Virus record (IMG/VR): IMGVR_UViG_3300042293_000428
Coordinates: 1 to 55,559 of that record
DNA: 55,559 nucleotides
From: a virus
Strand: one strand, 5' to 3'
Shown: one piece after another, positions 18,501-25,563 of the stretch
How positions within the stretch are numbered: the first letter of the stretch is position 1
Layout of the letters: each line of letters begins with the position of its first letter
Made by a program: the position numbers and the translations under genes
The notes under the pieces: generated by a model
The model's database searches: none
Told to the model about the DNA's origin: nothing
What the model saw: only the letters and a program-made list of their open reading frames with translations

Positions 18501-21500
18501 GAGAACCTTCTGCTTCTGTTTTTGGAACTCTCAACACTATTTTTGTTTCAAGATCTTCTTGAGAAACTAATCCTGCATCTAGAACACTAGTTCTAGCATC
18601 GTAATCAGGTTCATTGTTTTCATCTAATACAAATTGAGGAATACCAAAAGAAGCTCCTACACTATGAAGATCTTCTACTTTAGTTTGTTTTAAAACTTTT
18701 TTCTTCCAATCAGCATATGCTTTTCTAACTGCTTTTTCAATTTCTTCAGAAGTATTTTTTCTGAACATACTTTCTTCAGTCTTACCATCTTTGCTCCATT
18801 TAGCATTCCATGTAAGTTTATCATCAGCAAATACTTGATACACACCTTTACTAATATATTCTGTTCTATTAGTAATTGGTTGCCCAAATTCATCTACTGG
18901 AATACCTTCTTCATTGACCATTAATAAAGCCACTGTAGAATCAGTATCTATACTATCATCTATGTTACCTCTTTCATTTATTTTTAAATGATCCATCAAT
19001 CCAGGAATCTTTTCATCCTGATTATTCTTTGTAATATAAACTCCATAGACAGATCCTTCAGGAAAACTATCTAGTCTTGCCCCAAAGTTATTTGCTCTTA
19101 CTTGATGTGGCTTTCCTGTATTAGGAGCCATTGTGGCTCTACCAATTACTTCACTTGATTTTTTAGCAACTGGTTCATATTTACCTCCCTGTCTTTTATT
19201 TTGTATAGCCTTTACATCTTTTGTTGCTTCAAGTTCTGCTTTACGCTCCTTGTTAGTAGCCATAGCTTTCTGTTCTTCTTCTATACGATTTTGTTCTTCT
19301 ACAAAAGATTCAAACTTACTTAGCACTTTACCAGTAGCAATGTATCTATTTACAAGATCATCCAATCCTTGAATAAGTTCTTCTAGTTCTTTAGGGAGAG
19401 TTTCAACTTTTCTTGTTAGCTCAGGAAGGCCATGTTCTTCTTGATATTCATATATAGAATCTTGTAGACTAGAAACAAGTTCAGTGAGACCTTCTCTATT
19501 AGCAATGTAATATTTAGCTCCCTCTTCTCCTAACATTTTTTCAACTCTAGATTGTAATTCATCTAAGTATAATGGAACAATTACATTGTCTGTTCTTTTT
19601 ACACTAGCTTTTAAATTATCAATATATTCGTTAAAACTTTCTAATGTTTTTTTGTATAACTCATCAATGAGTTCTGTCATCTTCTTATTATCACTAATAG
19701 CTTTATCAGTCACCTCATATAAATCACTTAGCACTTTAAGATCACTATTTAACTGATCAATAAAATCTTGACTACCTCCTTCAAAGTTTTTGTATTCTTC
19801 AATCAAAGATTCAAAGTAAGGAATGTCATATTCAAGATCAGCTTTTCTATCCAACAACACTTCATTTTCTAACTCAATATCTTCTCTAAGTTTTGATAAA
19901 GAGTCTAAAGTTTTCTGTAAAGTTTTACTAATTCTAGCTCTAGGCTTACCTGTTTTTGTTAACTTAAGATCATCTATCTCTTCAGCAATTTTTTGAATCT
20001 TTTCTTTATTGCTTTGAAGTTTATTATTAATAGATTCAACTTGTTCTACAGCATCTTCGTAAAGATCTTTTATAATTTTATTCCTTGCTTCAACACTTTC
20101 TCTATATTGACTAGCATTGTCTGTAGCCAAAGCTTCAAGAAGTTCTCTAATTGACATCTCTGTTTCAGAATCATATTTCTCAAGAGCTTCAATCATCGGT
20201 AAAGAAAATCCTTTTTGTTTTTCAAATTGCTTTGTTGTAACAGGTTTACTTCTTTCTTTACCTCTAGCATCAATGTAGTAAAATTCTAATGTATCTTTTT
20301 CAGCATTATATCTAACTCTACCTTGTCTAGGATTACCATCTTTATCTTTAAATCCTTTGTGTTGAAATAATTTGTTTCTATTTTTTATTGTAAATTTTGC
20401 AAGAGGATTTGCAAGAGTTTCTTCTAACCCTTGTAAATCATAAGATTCTAATTTCTCTGGAGATACATTAAATGTTTCTTTAGTTTTAACATCATACATT
20501 TGTATGGTGCCATCTTCATTCATTCCTAAAATCTTAACAGTAGGAGTTCTATATATAGGTTGTCCATCTTTTGTATATTCTATAACTTCTCCTAAAAAAT
20601 ACTTCTTTCCTATAACATAATCAGATTCACCAGTTTTAGTTTTAATCTTAACTGTTCCAAGATTTTCATCTTCTTCAGTTTTTGAATAATCAAAAGCTTT
20701 AGCTTTATATTTTTCAGGATTGTTTTTTATATCACTATATTGCTTTAAAAGAAAATCTCTTTTAGCAGTCATGAAAGCAGCATCATCTAATGCTTCAATA
20801 AGTTCTTCTTTATTGATAAGTTTACTTGCTTCAAGATTAGCAACAGCTATATTAAATGTATCTAATTTACCTTCAGAAACATCTTGTAAAATTTCATCTA
20901 TATTATTTACACTTCCTAATAATTGACTCTTTAAAGATGGAATTCTTTGTTCATAGTCTGAAATTTTAGTTGCGCCATATACCATTTTATCAATTACAGC
21001 AGAACTATATATAGGATTTTTTTCTTCATCTACTTGTCCACTATAACGTAAGTTTAAAGTTTGGTATAAAGATTTTACATTATTAGCAGTTTGTTCAAAA
21101 TTATTAAGTCTAGCTAAAAATGCTTCTCTAGTATCTGTAGGAAGAGCTTTTCCTTCTTTTACTAATTCATTAAATCCATCATCAGTACTAGCAAGAGTTC
21201 TATAATCATCTATTTCAGCTTTTACTAAATCAAATCTTCCAAATTTAATTCTAGGAGTAAGATAATTAATAATGTAATCTGTTTCTTTATCTTTACTTTC
21301 AGTAATATTTCCTTCTGTTAATAATTGTTCTCTTTCTTCTTGTAGAACAGTTCCTCTATTTACAGAATCTTTTGTTTCTTTAGTAAAATCAGATAACTGA
21401 TAGTTATTAAATTGTTTTACTGCTTCTGCTGTATTTAATGATTTTGCTCTTGCTTCTTGGAAGTTGCTTTTTCCCATCATTATTGCACCAGACAAACCAC

Positions 21501-22884
21501 CTATTAAAATATTTTTAGCCCCTTCATCTGATAAAAATCCTTCGGTAATTCCTGTTGACAAAGCATCTAACCAATCTGTAGGAGTGTTATTGTACTTTTT
21601 ATTATAATAATCATTTACTCCTACACCAATAGAAAACTGTGCTCCTTCTTCAAATCCTTCTGAAGCAGAGAAAGTGTAAGGTCTTATTTTATTTAAAGTA
21701 TTTAATATTTTACTTTTAGGAGTTTTTACAATAAATTTACCAGCAGCATCTGTGGTTATATCCCCTATTTCTCTAGTAACATTATTTATAATTCCTTTTT
21801 CTGCTTTATAAGAACTTCCTAGTATTTTAGGAAATTGTATATAATTGGTTGCACTAAGTAAAGCAACATTTCCTAAAAAAGAAGCATTACCTATACTATC
21901 AGCAGCTCTATTAATTTTTTCAAGATCGGATCCTGTAGGTTCAACTCCCCTATGAGTATCTTTATATTCTTGTATTTTTTGATTTCTAAAAGCATTAAGA
22001 TGTTGATATGCTTCAAACCCAGCCTCTCCACTAGTAGACAATCCTGCAACAACAGCTCTGTGTCCTTTATCTAAAACATTATATGTTCTTAAATAGGAAT
22101 CAGATAATGCTTTTATTTTACCATAAGCCTCTGTTCCTTTATCAAGTTTTAATAACATTTCTTCTGACTTAGCAACTGCCTCAGCAGCTCTACCCATAGA
22201 TAATAATCTGGATGCGCCTGGAAGAGCTGCAAGTCCTTTTAATCCTGCAGAATATAGACCACCTGTCAAATAAGCTCCAGCAGCAAATCCCATATTTTTA
22301 ACTACACCATCCCATAAAAAGTTTCCTGTCAAAAAGTAATCAGGAGAATACCATTTAGCATTTTTTTCTATATCAGTATAAAAGTTAGGAGCAACGTCTT
22401 CAGCTTTTTTTACTATTTCATCTAAGTTTCTATTAAAATCATTATCATAAAAAGAGGCAAACCTTCCATCTTTTCCCCATTGTATTAAACCATTAACAAG
22501 TCCAAAGGTACCTTGTACAAAAGTAGTACCTGTAAGTAATAATCCTTTACCTACACCGTTAACCATTTTAGCTCCCCAATCTTGTCCATAAGCAGCAAAA
22601 TCTTCATTACTTTTTAATAATGGATTATAAGCGTCATATCTTTTATTAGCTTCTAATTCAGAAAAACCTACTGATATACCTTTTTGTTTACCAGCAGGCA
22701 TGCTTGCAAATAATTCAGCTTTACTTTCCAAATCCCCATCATTAGGTGTTCCTGATATAATATTATTATCATAATCTGGAAACTGTATAGAAGGATATCT
22801 CTTTGATTCCTGAATATTAATTTCAGGAAGAGATAATTTACTTTCTTTAATAATAGGATTTAATAACTTATCAAAGTCTGGCAT
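9511..22884 (-). CDS. Giant virion RNA polymerase with zincin-like protease domain (4457 aa)
   Basis: The RNA polymerase core is marked by DGAGIIS (D2883) in the first double-psi barrel and GSDFDIDKL (D3367, D3369, D3371) in the second; RIPTQKQNSI and FLP precede the latter as in crAss-like polymerases. DFDID is the metal-binding motif of phi14:2 gp66, a virion polymerase that transcribes early genes after ejection. The N-terminal 500 residues hold glycine-rich hydrophobic segments. A beta-rich part lies near 720-870 and coiled coils near 930-1160. A Lys-rich linker lies near 1685-1730, followed by an acidic stretch near 1820. HEVFH (H1953, H1957) with EEF (E2008/E2009) downstream looks like a zinc metalloprotease site. 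It is about twice the length of gp66. It lies between two other cargo genes in a tightly packed block. Confidence 0.85.
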   Translation of the reverse strand: MPDFDKLLNPIIKESKLSLPEINIQESKRYPSIQFPDYDNNIISGTPNDGDLESKAELFASMPAGKQKGISVGFSELEANKRYDAYNPLLKSNEDFAAYGQDWGAKMVNGVGKGLLLTGTTFVQGTFGLVNGLIQWGKDGRFASFYDNDFNRNLDEIVKKAEDVAPNFYTDIEKNAKWYSPDYFLTGNFLWDGVVKNMGFAAGAYLTGGLYSAGLKGLAALPGASRLLSMGRAAEAVAKSEEMLLKLDKGTEAYGKIKALSDSYLRTYNVLDKGHRAVVAGLSTSGEAGFEAYQHLNAFRNQKIQEYKDTHRGVEPTGSDLEKINRAADSIGNASFLGNVALLSATNYIQFPKILGSSYKAEKGIINNVTREIGDITTDAAGKFIVKTPKSKILNTLNKIRPYTFSASEGFEEGAQFSIGVGVNDYYNKKYNNTPTDWLDALSTGITEGFLSDEGAKNILIGGLSGAIMMGKSNFQEARAKSLNTAEAVKQFNNYQLSDFTKETKDSVNRGTVLQEEREQLLTEGNITESKDKETDYIINYLTPRIKFGRFDLVKAEIDDYRTLASTDDGFNELVKEGKALPTDTREAFLARLNNFEQTANNVKSLYQTLNLRYSGQVDEEKNPIYSSAVIDKMVYGATKISDYEQRIPSLKSQLLGSVNNIDEILQDVSEGKLDTFNIAVANLEASKLINKEELIEALDDAAFMTAKRDFLLKQYSDIKNNPEKYKAKAFDYSKTEEDENLGTVKIKTKTGESDYVIGKKYFLGEVIEYTKDGQPIYRTPTVKILGMNEDGTIQMYDVKTKETFNVSPEKLESYDLQGLEETLANPLAKFTIKNRNKLFQHKGFKDKDGNPRQGRVRYNAEKDTLEFYYIDARGKERSKPVTTKQFEKQKGFSLPMIEALEKYDSETEMSIRELLEALATDNASQYRESVEARNKIIKDLYEDAVEQVESINNKLQSNKEKIQKIAEEIDDLKLTKTGKPRARISKTLQKTLDSLSKLREDIELENEVLLDRKADLEYDIPYFESLIEEYKNFEGGSQDFIDQLNSDLKVLSDLYEVTDKAISDNKKMTELIDELYKKTLESFNEYIDNLKASVKRTDNVIVPLYLDELQSRVEKMLGEEGAKYYIANREGLTELVSSLQDSIYEYQEEHGLPELTRKVETLPKELEELIQGLDDLVNRYIATGKVLSKFESFVEEQNRIEEEQKAMATNKERKAELEATKDVKAIQNKRQGGKYEPVAKKSSEVIGRATMAPNTGKPHQVRANNFGARLDSFPEGSVYGVYITKNNQDEKIPGLMDHLKINERGNIDDSIDTDSTVALLMVNEEGIPVDEFGQPITNRTEYISKGVYQVFADDKLTWNAKWSKDGKTEESMFRKNTSEEIEKAVRKAYADWKKKVLKQTKVEDLHSVGASFGIPQFVLDENNEPDYDARTSVLDAGLVSQEDLETKIVLRVPKTEAEGSQGLTSYDSATGKVFVQLPNALVPVQNRKHTEQEASSIFDALVKLAEYANDIYQDMKDPEPTRILEYLKSVVYWGIPIDAQGNKKPAGYNSIFFETDEKTGALKLTISKEGLDFTFTPTELLRNKNSVIEKIMDIYGNVNSQMLDDINREYEQIVSISEDGQVESVTWQNYQSYLLSSTLPSGEAREMNNTPLSTAMRPLNDVEDVNRSGIYFYTTDNADDYAFAETKKVVKKPSKKRAPVNTKKSTKTKDFAKGKSFKKEPGKKPSKEEDVEIDNTDIDPDMETINTFTFPDGKKISYVVHPNVLNMKGKGVIIVTDEGDYDAVVEKIGSNPANKGKNAEQLLKSTITKHVITVLESREEEEEQVEEEDEDFDSMFTKGVTVGKTTPKSKKSLKEDEDEAPISDNLKNLMKNAKRNKGGEEALREKILNYVEGIETEDWNSIEDFIKKVLPTIPFYRVKNLIQATNGRQAYGMFKDAAVYVYENAEVGTTYHEVFHAVWRMFTSPQEQKAILNELRTKKGTFFDRTSRTDISFSDATDIQLEEHLAEEFRDYVQEGKTPSKPVEGRSFIAKLFDDLVKFIKEMFLGPNSQSNTDKLFEKITSGYFAKSTPYAAELSFANKGFIEIDEVTNTTGAQFSEVVRLSDKIRHEVIEHMTYATLLKLTEDDASLFQDPKISKLDLYDGLKKDILNRITQDTFIINDLYEEEKIGKRVRNEELQKIDGLITEIQDGWDSIVDQYEDYLKGYSVEFDENDNIQLNDDNIIKESDKFDATKIDAFKKANRAIKLLLSTVPYLNDEGKLDESSINGARLIPVSQVNITLLNTLADARNIDEMLEKLKTLAKSDINYKTLYKRITKKDVAENGLALNKVTTRGNLQLITSIWSLFKKYNSTVKVVSVLENGEVILKNAFLSNAAEQLRQTYLNSITTNAKSEKGFFKYSTKSKGYFVNRKELDKTSLVSKTGMVNFLNKLGVPFTVTELNRLEIENPKQYEKFKSAVGGLKSSLYSIGKVSSFYMSTLSIGNRLYELAEIKSLVSNPETDSTFYNINGEMTQAYIGPNAASQLFETLDQIDALTPEELSTTPQFSYLLSDTFTKGSALLKRMFTSQGVKKESKSETPLFTVGYVGGFENNMTGKKKQSSKLNYKDRLLQELNLNIKGWFLNLVPGDASIEHMIYMGNEFDYKMLSSGMTAVHKVFKDYFLSELAVSQEKDRPFVEAEGRKRTDLRFFKSILANTKESEEDKRNKLHDTIIEYAKTHSFEETYSKFDKQINSAIDSYMTADAENLKEVLESYGLIGVNDFGKLTIQNTMFPKGMSEKEMDLQLKVVTANYMVANIEMHKLLYSDPYQYEDELKRTKSFNSPRQLIVGGKDSINQLFNAIWNKGFKKGDIGYTDFTRGYFRTVTHQDVVGEIDLPGYEPYKETDGAGIISYPAYRNFRIRAGQWSDGDEKQYKYDIAWEKQDKAMKAEKSGDKKLAEKLYNSISYEETQILDAGNPKVQSAFTDLKPIVSGNKADGNTFNDVVLDKFALYPLSYRLMSELNPNSNAVKLYNKMQSESVDYIIFKSARKVGAINAHPTYDAEGNFNDAPYVTKGKKRNIVNVPFEIMSVQSEVPFKEKDEIKRGTQVTKLVTLDALEAGVPTDFMTDGSFEDRYEAWYTLDENAKKEASPLFKEIQNNQALLESIINKGYNNLLRSLGIEEIIYKSKEGVKTKSFKIVNFSSAATTLRNEILKRHVNSNIMMALNDFIKGDSVLEATPAYQQIRNILYSIADREVISSKISGGMKVQISSALLEENKIKPITRKVKGKNTLVFQSDILDFYSMKEGDKEINVCEMMVGRWFKSKLSDKDLLDYLNNTEEGQEMLKGFAYRIPTQKQNSIDVFKIKQFLPVEFKDSVVVPSALVAKVGSDFDIDKLSMYFKNVKVNSKGYPELIKFTKGEEKLTSRYYDWVLENSNRDTKKYIQWLAKPSVKEIKEKFNDLRNEIKAKYKGDVRTRREELYNSYQENVSVAKEKLTDQELYIKELFAESSTVFFNLPQEEIDDYTDLKIELRLRGLDGPVELENYLGLTLLKIESSEDAEVIDTLNDLAEYYKQQLVAIGAKQEYVNTITKDALEMFRQNKNISVLEITSKMNTIRDEVEEKYGIETTTNNLEVAKEIAETDELPTLEEFSKLSEYEQNTRKAVENAYIKSLQDITVHKSNYERLIQPNSAEDMKSLSEKIAKKVSGSTFNYKDAGNMLNRMFMSSLRHAFVTGKYAIGIAAVNQTNHSLNQRQLVYIDRSRLANVDDKDALWLADASIHFRNYNSVVAKDKGSVATLSKIRNAERSKKFPNGQDISDIIGQFIDGYVDISAGPWIMELGATPNVTSTWLFLVKIGVPINDIAYFMNQPIIRDYLKSIEKAGYSYLFMPKFVTNMLSEYNPKGEVDAKKLFNDRKGFRIPSESELEGMLGKSISELTRSEKYNQQMMLLEFMKYAKLGEQLFHVTQGTNFDTANFNDPNLVWKKLKQLEKARKTVISDVDEILDNSFLGDLQNKIGDFRNALAEILKSDKRRTRTIIQKVLEPYVDMSDNDFVKLSRKAVNDFFDWAVQTKGGNESINKDIARILLEEGGIGEEVTNFVKSVKRNPEHELYDNEIINIIEVVPSKLSGEGHPTNIKIKGLDNKVYDQNNIIFAFRELRDYLKGQNKSESNIYDKLKLLAVLQSGLSTSPISFTNLIPYEDFSEIYSRVLDKLEELPKMEDFYNLGVFQRNNWNNDDIVPTKSAIKTFTGIYNPAMKYLPKNVKAEIAEGNIPPVLSVSTLSPEGKSEYIVYTWKEIPKGMKESTMREEGDFSFLKKGLFKKVYDIRDLEYIHSSNDKDYFVYKAVNAWGDGFRAQEFYDDARESVIDNGFIKVDETGDTAVINTFGRTGKKTLSSKISDASKNKRKLKENLFEQKDDIPLSDVDDSSDDKLFSEINNVNVLSLQLKDQNTYLVSEITNQMMSDMGYTPSEIGKFIKKYKC

Positions 22885-22902
22885 AATAATATTTTTTTAA
22901 TT

Positions 22903-25452
22903 TTATTTAAACAATGCTTTTATTTCTGGAGAAACAACATCATTTGATGATTTTAATACTGTATTTATTAAATCTTGATCTGTAATATTTTTAAAAAATA
23001 GTTCAGCATTTTCAGCTGAGTCAAATTCAGACTCAAGAGGAATAACAGCTACTCCTGCAGGAGTATTAATTCTTAATGTAACAAATTGATTTTCACCATC
23101 TCCTGTTACTAGATCTGCTTTAATATTTAAAGTAGTTTTAGGAAAATTATTTTTTTTGTACCAAGAATTTTGAAAAAGTCCTGTATTATTTGTTGTTCCT
23201 CCTTGAGCTTTTTGTGCATTTCTAACATCTCTATATTTAGTATCTGTATCAATAGGAAGTTGACTATATGCTTGTTCTGACATTGGTAATTTATATACAT
23301 CTTTACCATTTATAACTATTAACACTTTATCATCTCCTTGTTCAAATAATTTATACTGTAAATTCTTTTTGTCTGTTGTACCAAAAACTTCTTGCAATTT
23401 TTCTCTTTCATCTTCAGTAGAATATTTATTTCCTCCTTTTATTCCTGCAAATTCTTCAAGATTTCCCATCAATAAATTAGTTGTGACACTTTCATAAAAT
23501 TGTCTAGAAGTATCATCTTCTCCACTACCTACATTAATGTCAGCTAATTTTGGCATCCATTTTTGATTAAGCTTATTGAACTCTTGATATTTTATTTTAT
23601 TTCTTGTAGTAATTAGATCAGAATTATTTTTTTCTATAACAGCTTTAAATTTGTTATATCTATCAGTTTCTGATGTTGTAAATTTATGAGAAGTTAATTT
23701 TTTTTCTTTATCAGATAATTTAGAAGTATATTCAGTATATCCAAACGCTTGTCCTCCATAACCACCTCCACCATATCCTACTCTTTTTTGTTTAGATAAA
23801 AAAGTAGCTATTTCTTCTGGCGTATAAGTTATAGATCCCGATGGTGTATTAATTGAATAAGCTCCTAAGTTTTTAGTTTCTGTATCAAACTTTGCTTTTA
23901 AATTTCTAACTTCTTTAGAATTATTTGCATTAACCTCTGCTGTTTTTAATGCTGATGTAGATATTCTTATACCTTCTCTTATATTAACAAGTTTTTCAAC
24001 TTGATTTCTATATTGTACAGGAATAACTTTTACAGCATCTGCATATTTCATTTTATCACCATACTGGTAAGCATTTACTGCATTTCTAATTTGTACATTA
24101 CTTGCTCCAGTTTTTTCTGAAAGAAAAGAATAAATGTCATCTCCACTTTGTTTTAAACTTTCTAAACTATTTGCAGCAGTTTTCATAGGATCTCCTAAAT
24201 CAGTATCAAGTCCCATAAAGGTTGCAAATTCTCCCACTTCTCCTTTTTCCTTAGCTAATGCTTTTTTATCAGCTGCAGATAATTCATCTTTCTTTAAATT
24301 ATAATTAAGTATATCCATCTTTTTATCCCAAGCAGCATTAGAGATATCAAGATTTAACTTAGTTTGAGCTTGTGCAAAATCTCTTTCCCAGTTATCTTGT
24401 GCTTTTACTGGATTAGCCATAACATTTTCTTTGTTATGTTCCCATGCATTTGCAGCAGCAAACTGTTCAATTGAGCTATTTTTATATAATAAAATTTTTG
24501 CATTTTCTGGATTAGAAAGTACATAATCATTTTCTTCTTTTAATTGTGTAGTTAGTTGTTTGTTATTTTCTTCTAACTCTCCAATTACTTTTAATGCTCT
24601 GTCTCTTTTAGCAGGCATAGAAGTGTTTAAATTTGCATACCCTCTTAGTTCTTTAATTTTTTCATTATTTTTTTCTATACCAATTGAATATTTTCTTGTA
24701 GCTTGATTTGCTAATTGTTCAGGGGTTGCATCTTTAAATGTATATCTACCACTTATAGATAATTGATTTAGTTCATCTGGAGATAAACTGGATCTTAATG
24801 CATTTTCTATTTTTGCAGTTGATACAGTTTCTTTACTTACACGTTGCATTGCTGCAGCAGTCTTATTATAATTAACTTTTCCATTTTCAACTACATAAGG
24901 AATATCTTGTTCTGTTAAATCAGAATGTAATCCTTTTAAAACTTCAAAATATTTTTTTTCAACATCTATATATGGAGTATATCTATCATTAAATTTATCA
25001 CCAATTTCAGTTGAGTTTAAATATCTATTTGTTTTTTCTGCAAAGTCCCATTGATTTTCTTGAGAAGATTTTCCTTCTGAAATAGCTTTTTCCATTTCAG
25101 CTTTTTGTTTTCTTAACCAAGCAGTAGAACTTACAGCATTAATTACATTCTCATCTTTACTAATTTGATTAGTCATTCCATTAACAGAATTAACTAATTG
25201 AAAATTAGAAAAATCTCCAGCAGCTACAGCAGTTAGATTATTACCTAGTTGATTAAGTTTAGACTGTAGGTATTTTTTATCTACATCTCTAGCAATATCC
25301 ATACCTGCAACATTATCAATATTAGATTGTATTTTTTGAACACCTTCATCATACTGCTGTTGTTTTTGCATACCAACTTTTACCATTGCCTCTACAGGCA
25401 ATTGTTGTACGTAAGGATTAAATTGGGGGATTTTGTCAGTATACGAGGCCAT
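22903..25452 (-). CDS. Virion cargo protein (849 aa), conserved crAss-like type
   Basis: The N-terminus MASYTDKIPQFNPYVQQLPV, then VGMQKQQQYDEGVQKIQSNI, is the characteristic opening of a helical cargo or internal protein found next to the polymerase gene in crAss-like phages. Most of the chain is predicted helical and charged with coiled-coil stretches, apart from a glycine-rich loop near residues 565-575 (GYGGGGYGGQ) and a beta-rich C-terminus. No enzymatic motif is seen. It has its own promoter candidate and a strong hairpin upstream, suggesting it starts a separate transcript leading into the polymerase gene 18 bases later. Function as ejected cargo is from family knowledge and context. 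Confidence 0.75.
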   Translation of the reverse strand: MASYTDKIPQFNPYVQQLPVEAMVKVGMQKQQQYDEGVQKIQSNIDNVAGMDIARDVDKKYLQSKLNQLGNNLTAVAAGDFSNFQLVNSVNGMTNQISKDENVINAVSSTAWLRKQKAEMEKAISEGKSSQENQWDFAEKTNRYLNSTEIGDKFNDRYTPYIDVEKKYFEVLKGLHSDLTEQDIPYVVENGKVNYNKTAAAMQRVSKETVSTAKIENALRSSLSPDELNQLSISGRYTFKDATPEQLANQATRKYSIGIEKNNEKIKELRGYANLNTSMPAKRDRALKVIGELEENNKQLTTQLKEENDYVLSNPENAKILLYKNSSIEQFAAANAWEHNKENVMANPVKAQDNWERDFAQAQTKLNLDISNAAWDKKMDILNYNLKKDELSAADKKALAKEKGEVGEFATFMGLDTDLGDPMKTAANSLESLKQSGDDIYSFLSEKTGASNVQIRNAVNAYQYGDKMKYADAVKVIPVQYRNQVEKLVNIREGIRISTSALKTAEVNANNSKEVRNLKAKFDTETKNLGAYSINTPSGSITYTPEEIATFLSKQKRVGYGGGGYGGQAFGYTEYTSKLSDKEKKLTSHKFTTSETDRYNKFKAVIEKNNSDLITTRNKIKYQEFNKLNQKWMPKLADINVGSGEDDTSRQFYESVTTNLLMGNLEEFAGIKGGNKYSTEDEREKLQEVFGTTDKKNLQYKLFEQGDDKVLIVINGKDVYKLPMSEQAYSQLPIDTDTKYRDVRNAQKAQGGTTNNTGLFQNSWYKKNNFPKTTLNIKADLVTGDGENQFVTLRINTPAGVAVIPLESEFDSAENAELFFKNITDQDLINTVLKSSNDVVSPEIKALFK

Positions 25453-25491
25453 ATTCTTTTTTATATTTTACACACTATGTATGTCGATTAG

Positions 25492-25523
25492 CAAATGTAA
25501 TATGAATTATTAGAACTACCAAA
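25492..25523 (-). promoter_or_regulatory. Candidate promoter for cargo/polymerase block
   Basis: TTTG (25520-25523), 20-base spacer and a perfect TACATTTG (25492-25499), about 34 bases from predicted start to ATG 25452. This is one of the best consensus matches in the window. The -33 element lies inside the 3' arm of a hairpin. Confidence 0.65.
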
Positions 25524-25548
25524 ATTAATAATCAATTCTGGTAATTCT
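25512..25548 (-). other. 15-bp intergenic hairpin overlapping a promoter
   Basis: Arms 25512-25526 and 25534-25548 pair over 15 bases (two G-U wobbles when read as minus-strand RNA) around a 7-base loop. No T-run follows, so it is not a standard terminator. It lies 16 bases after the upstream cargo gene stop and includes the -33 element. Confidence 0.6.
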
Positions 25549-25563
25549 TTATAATTAAATTAG

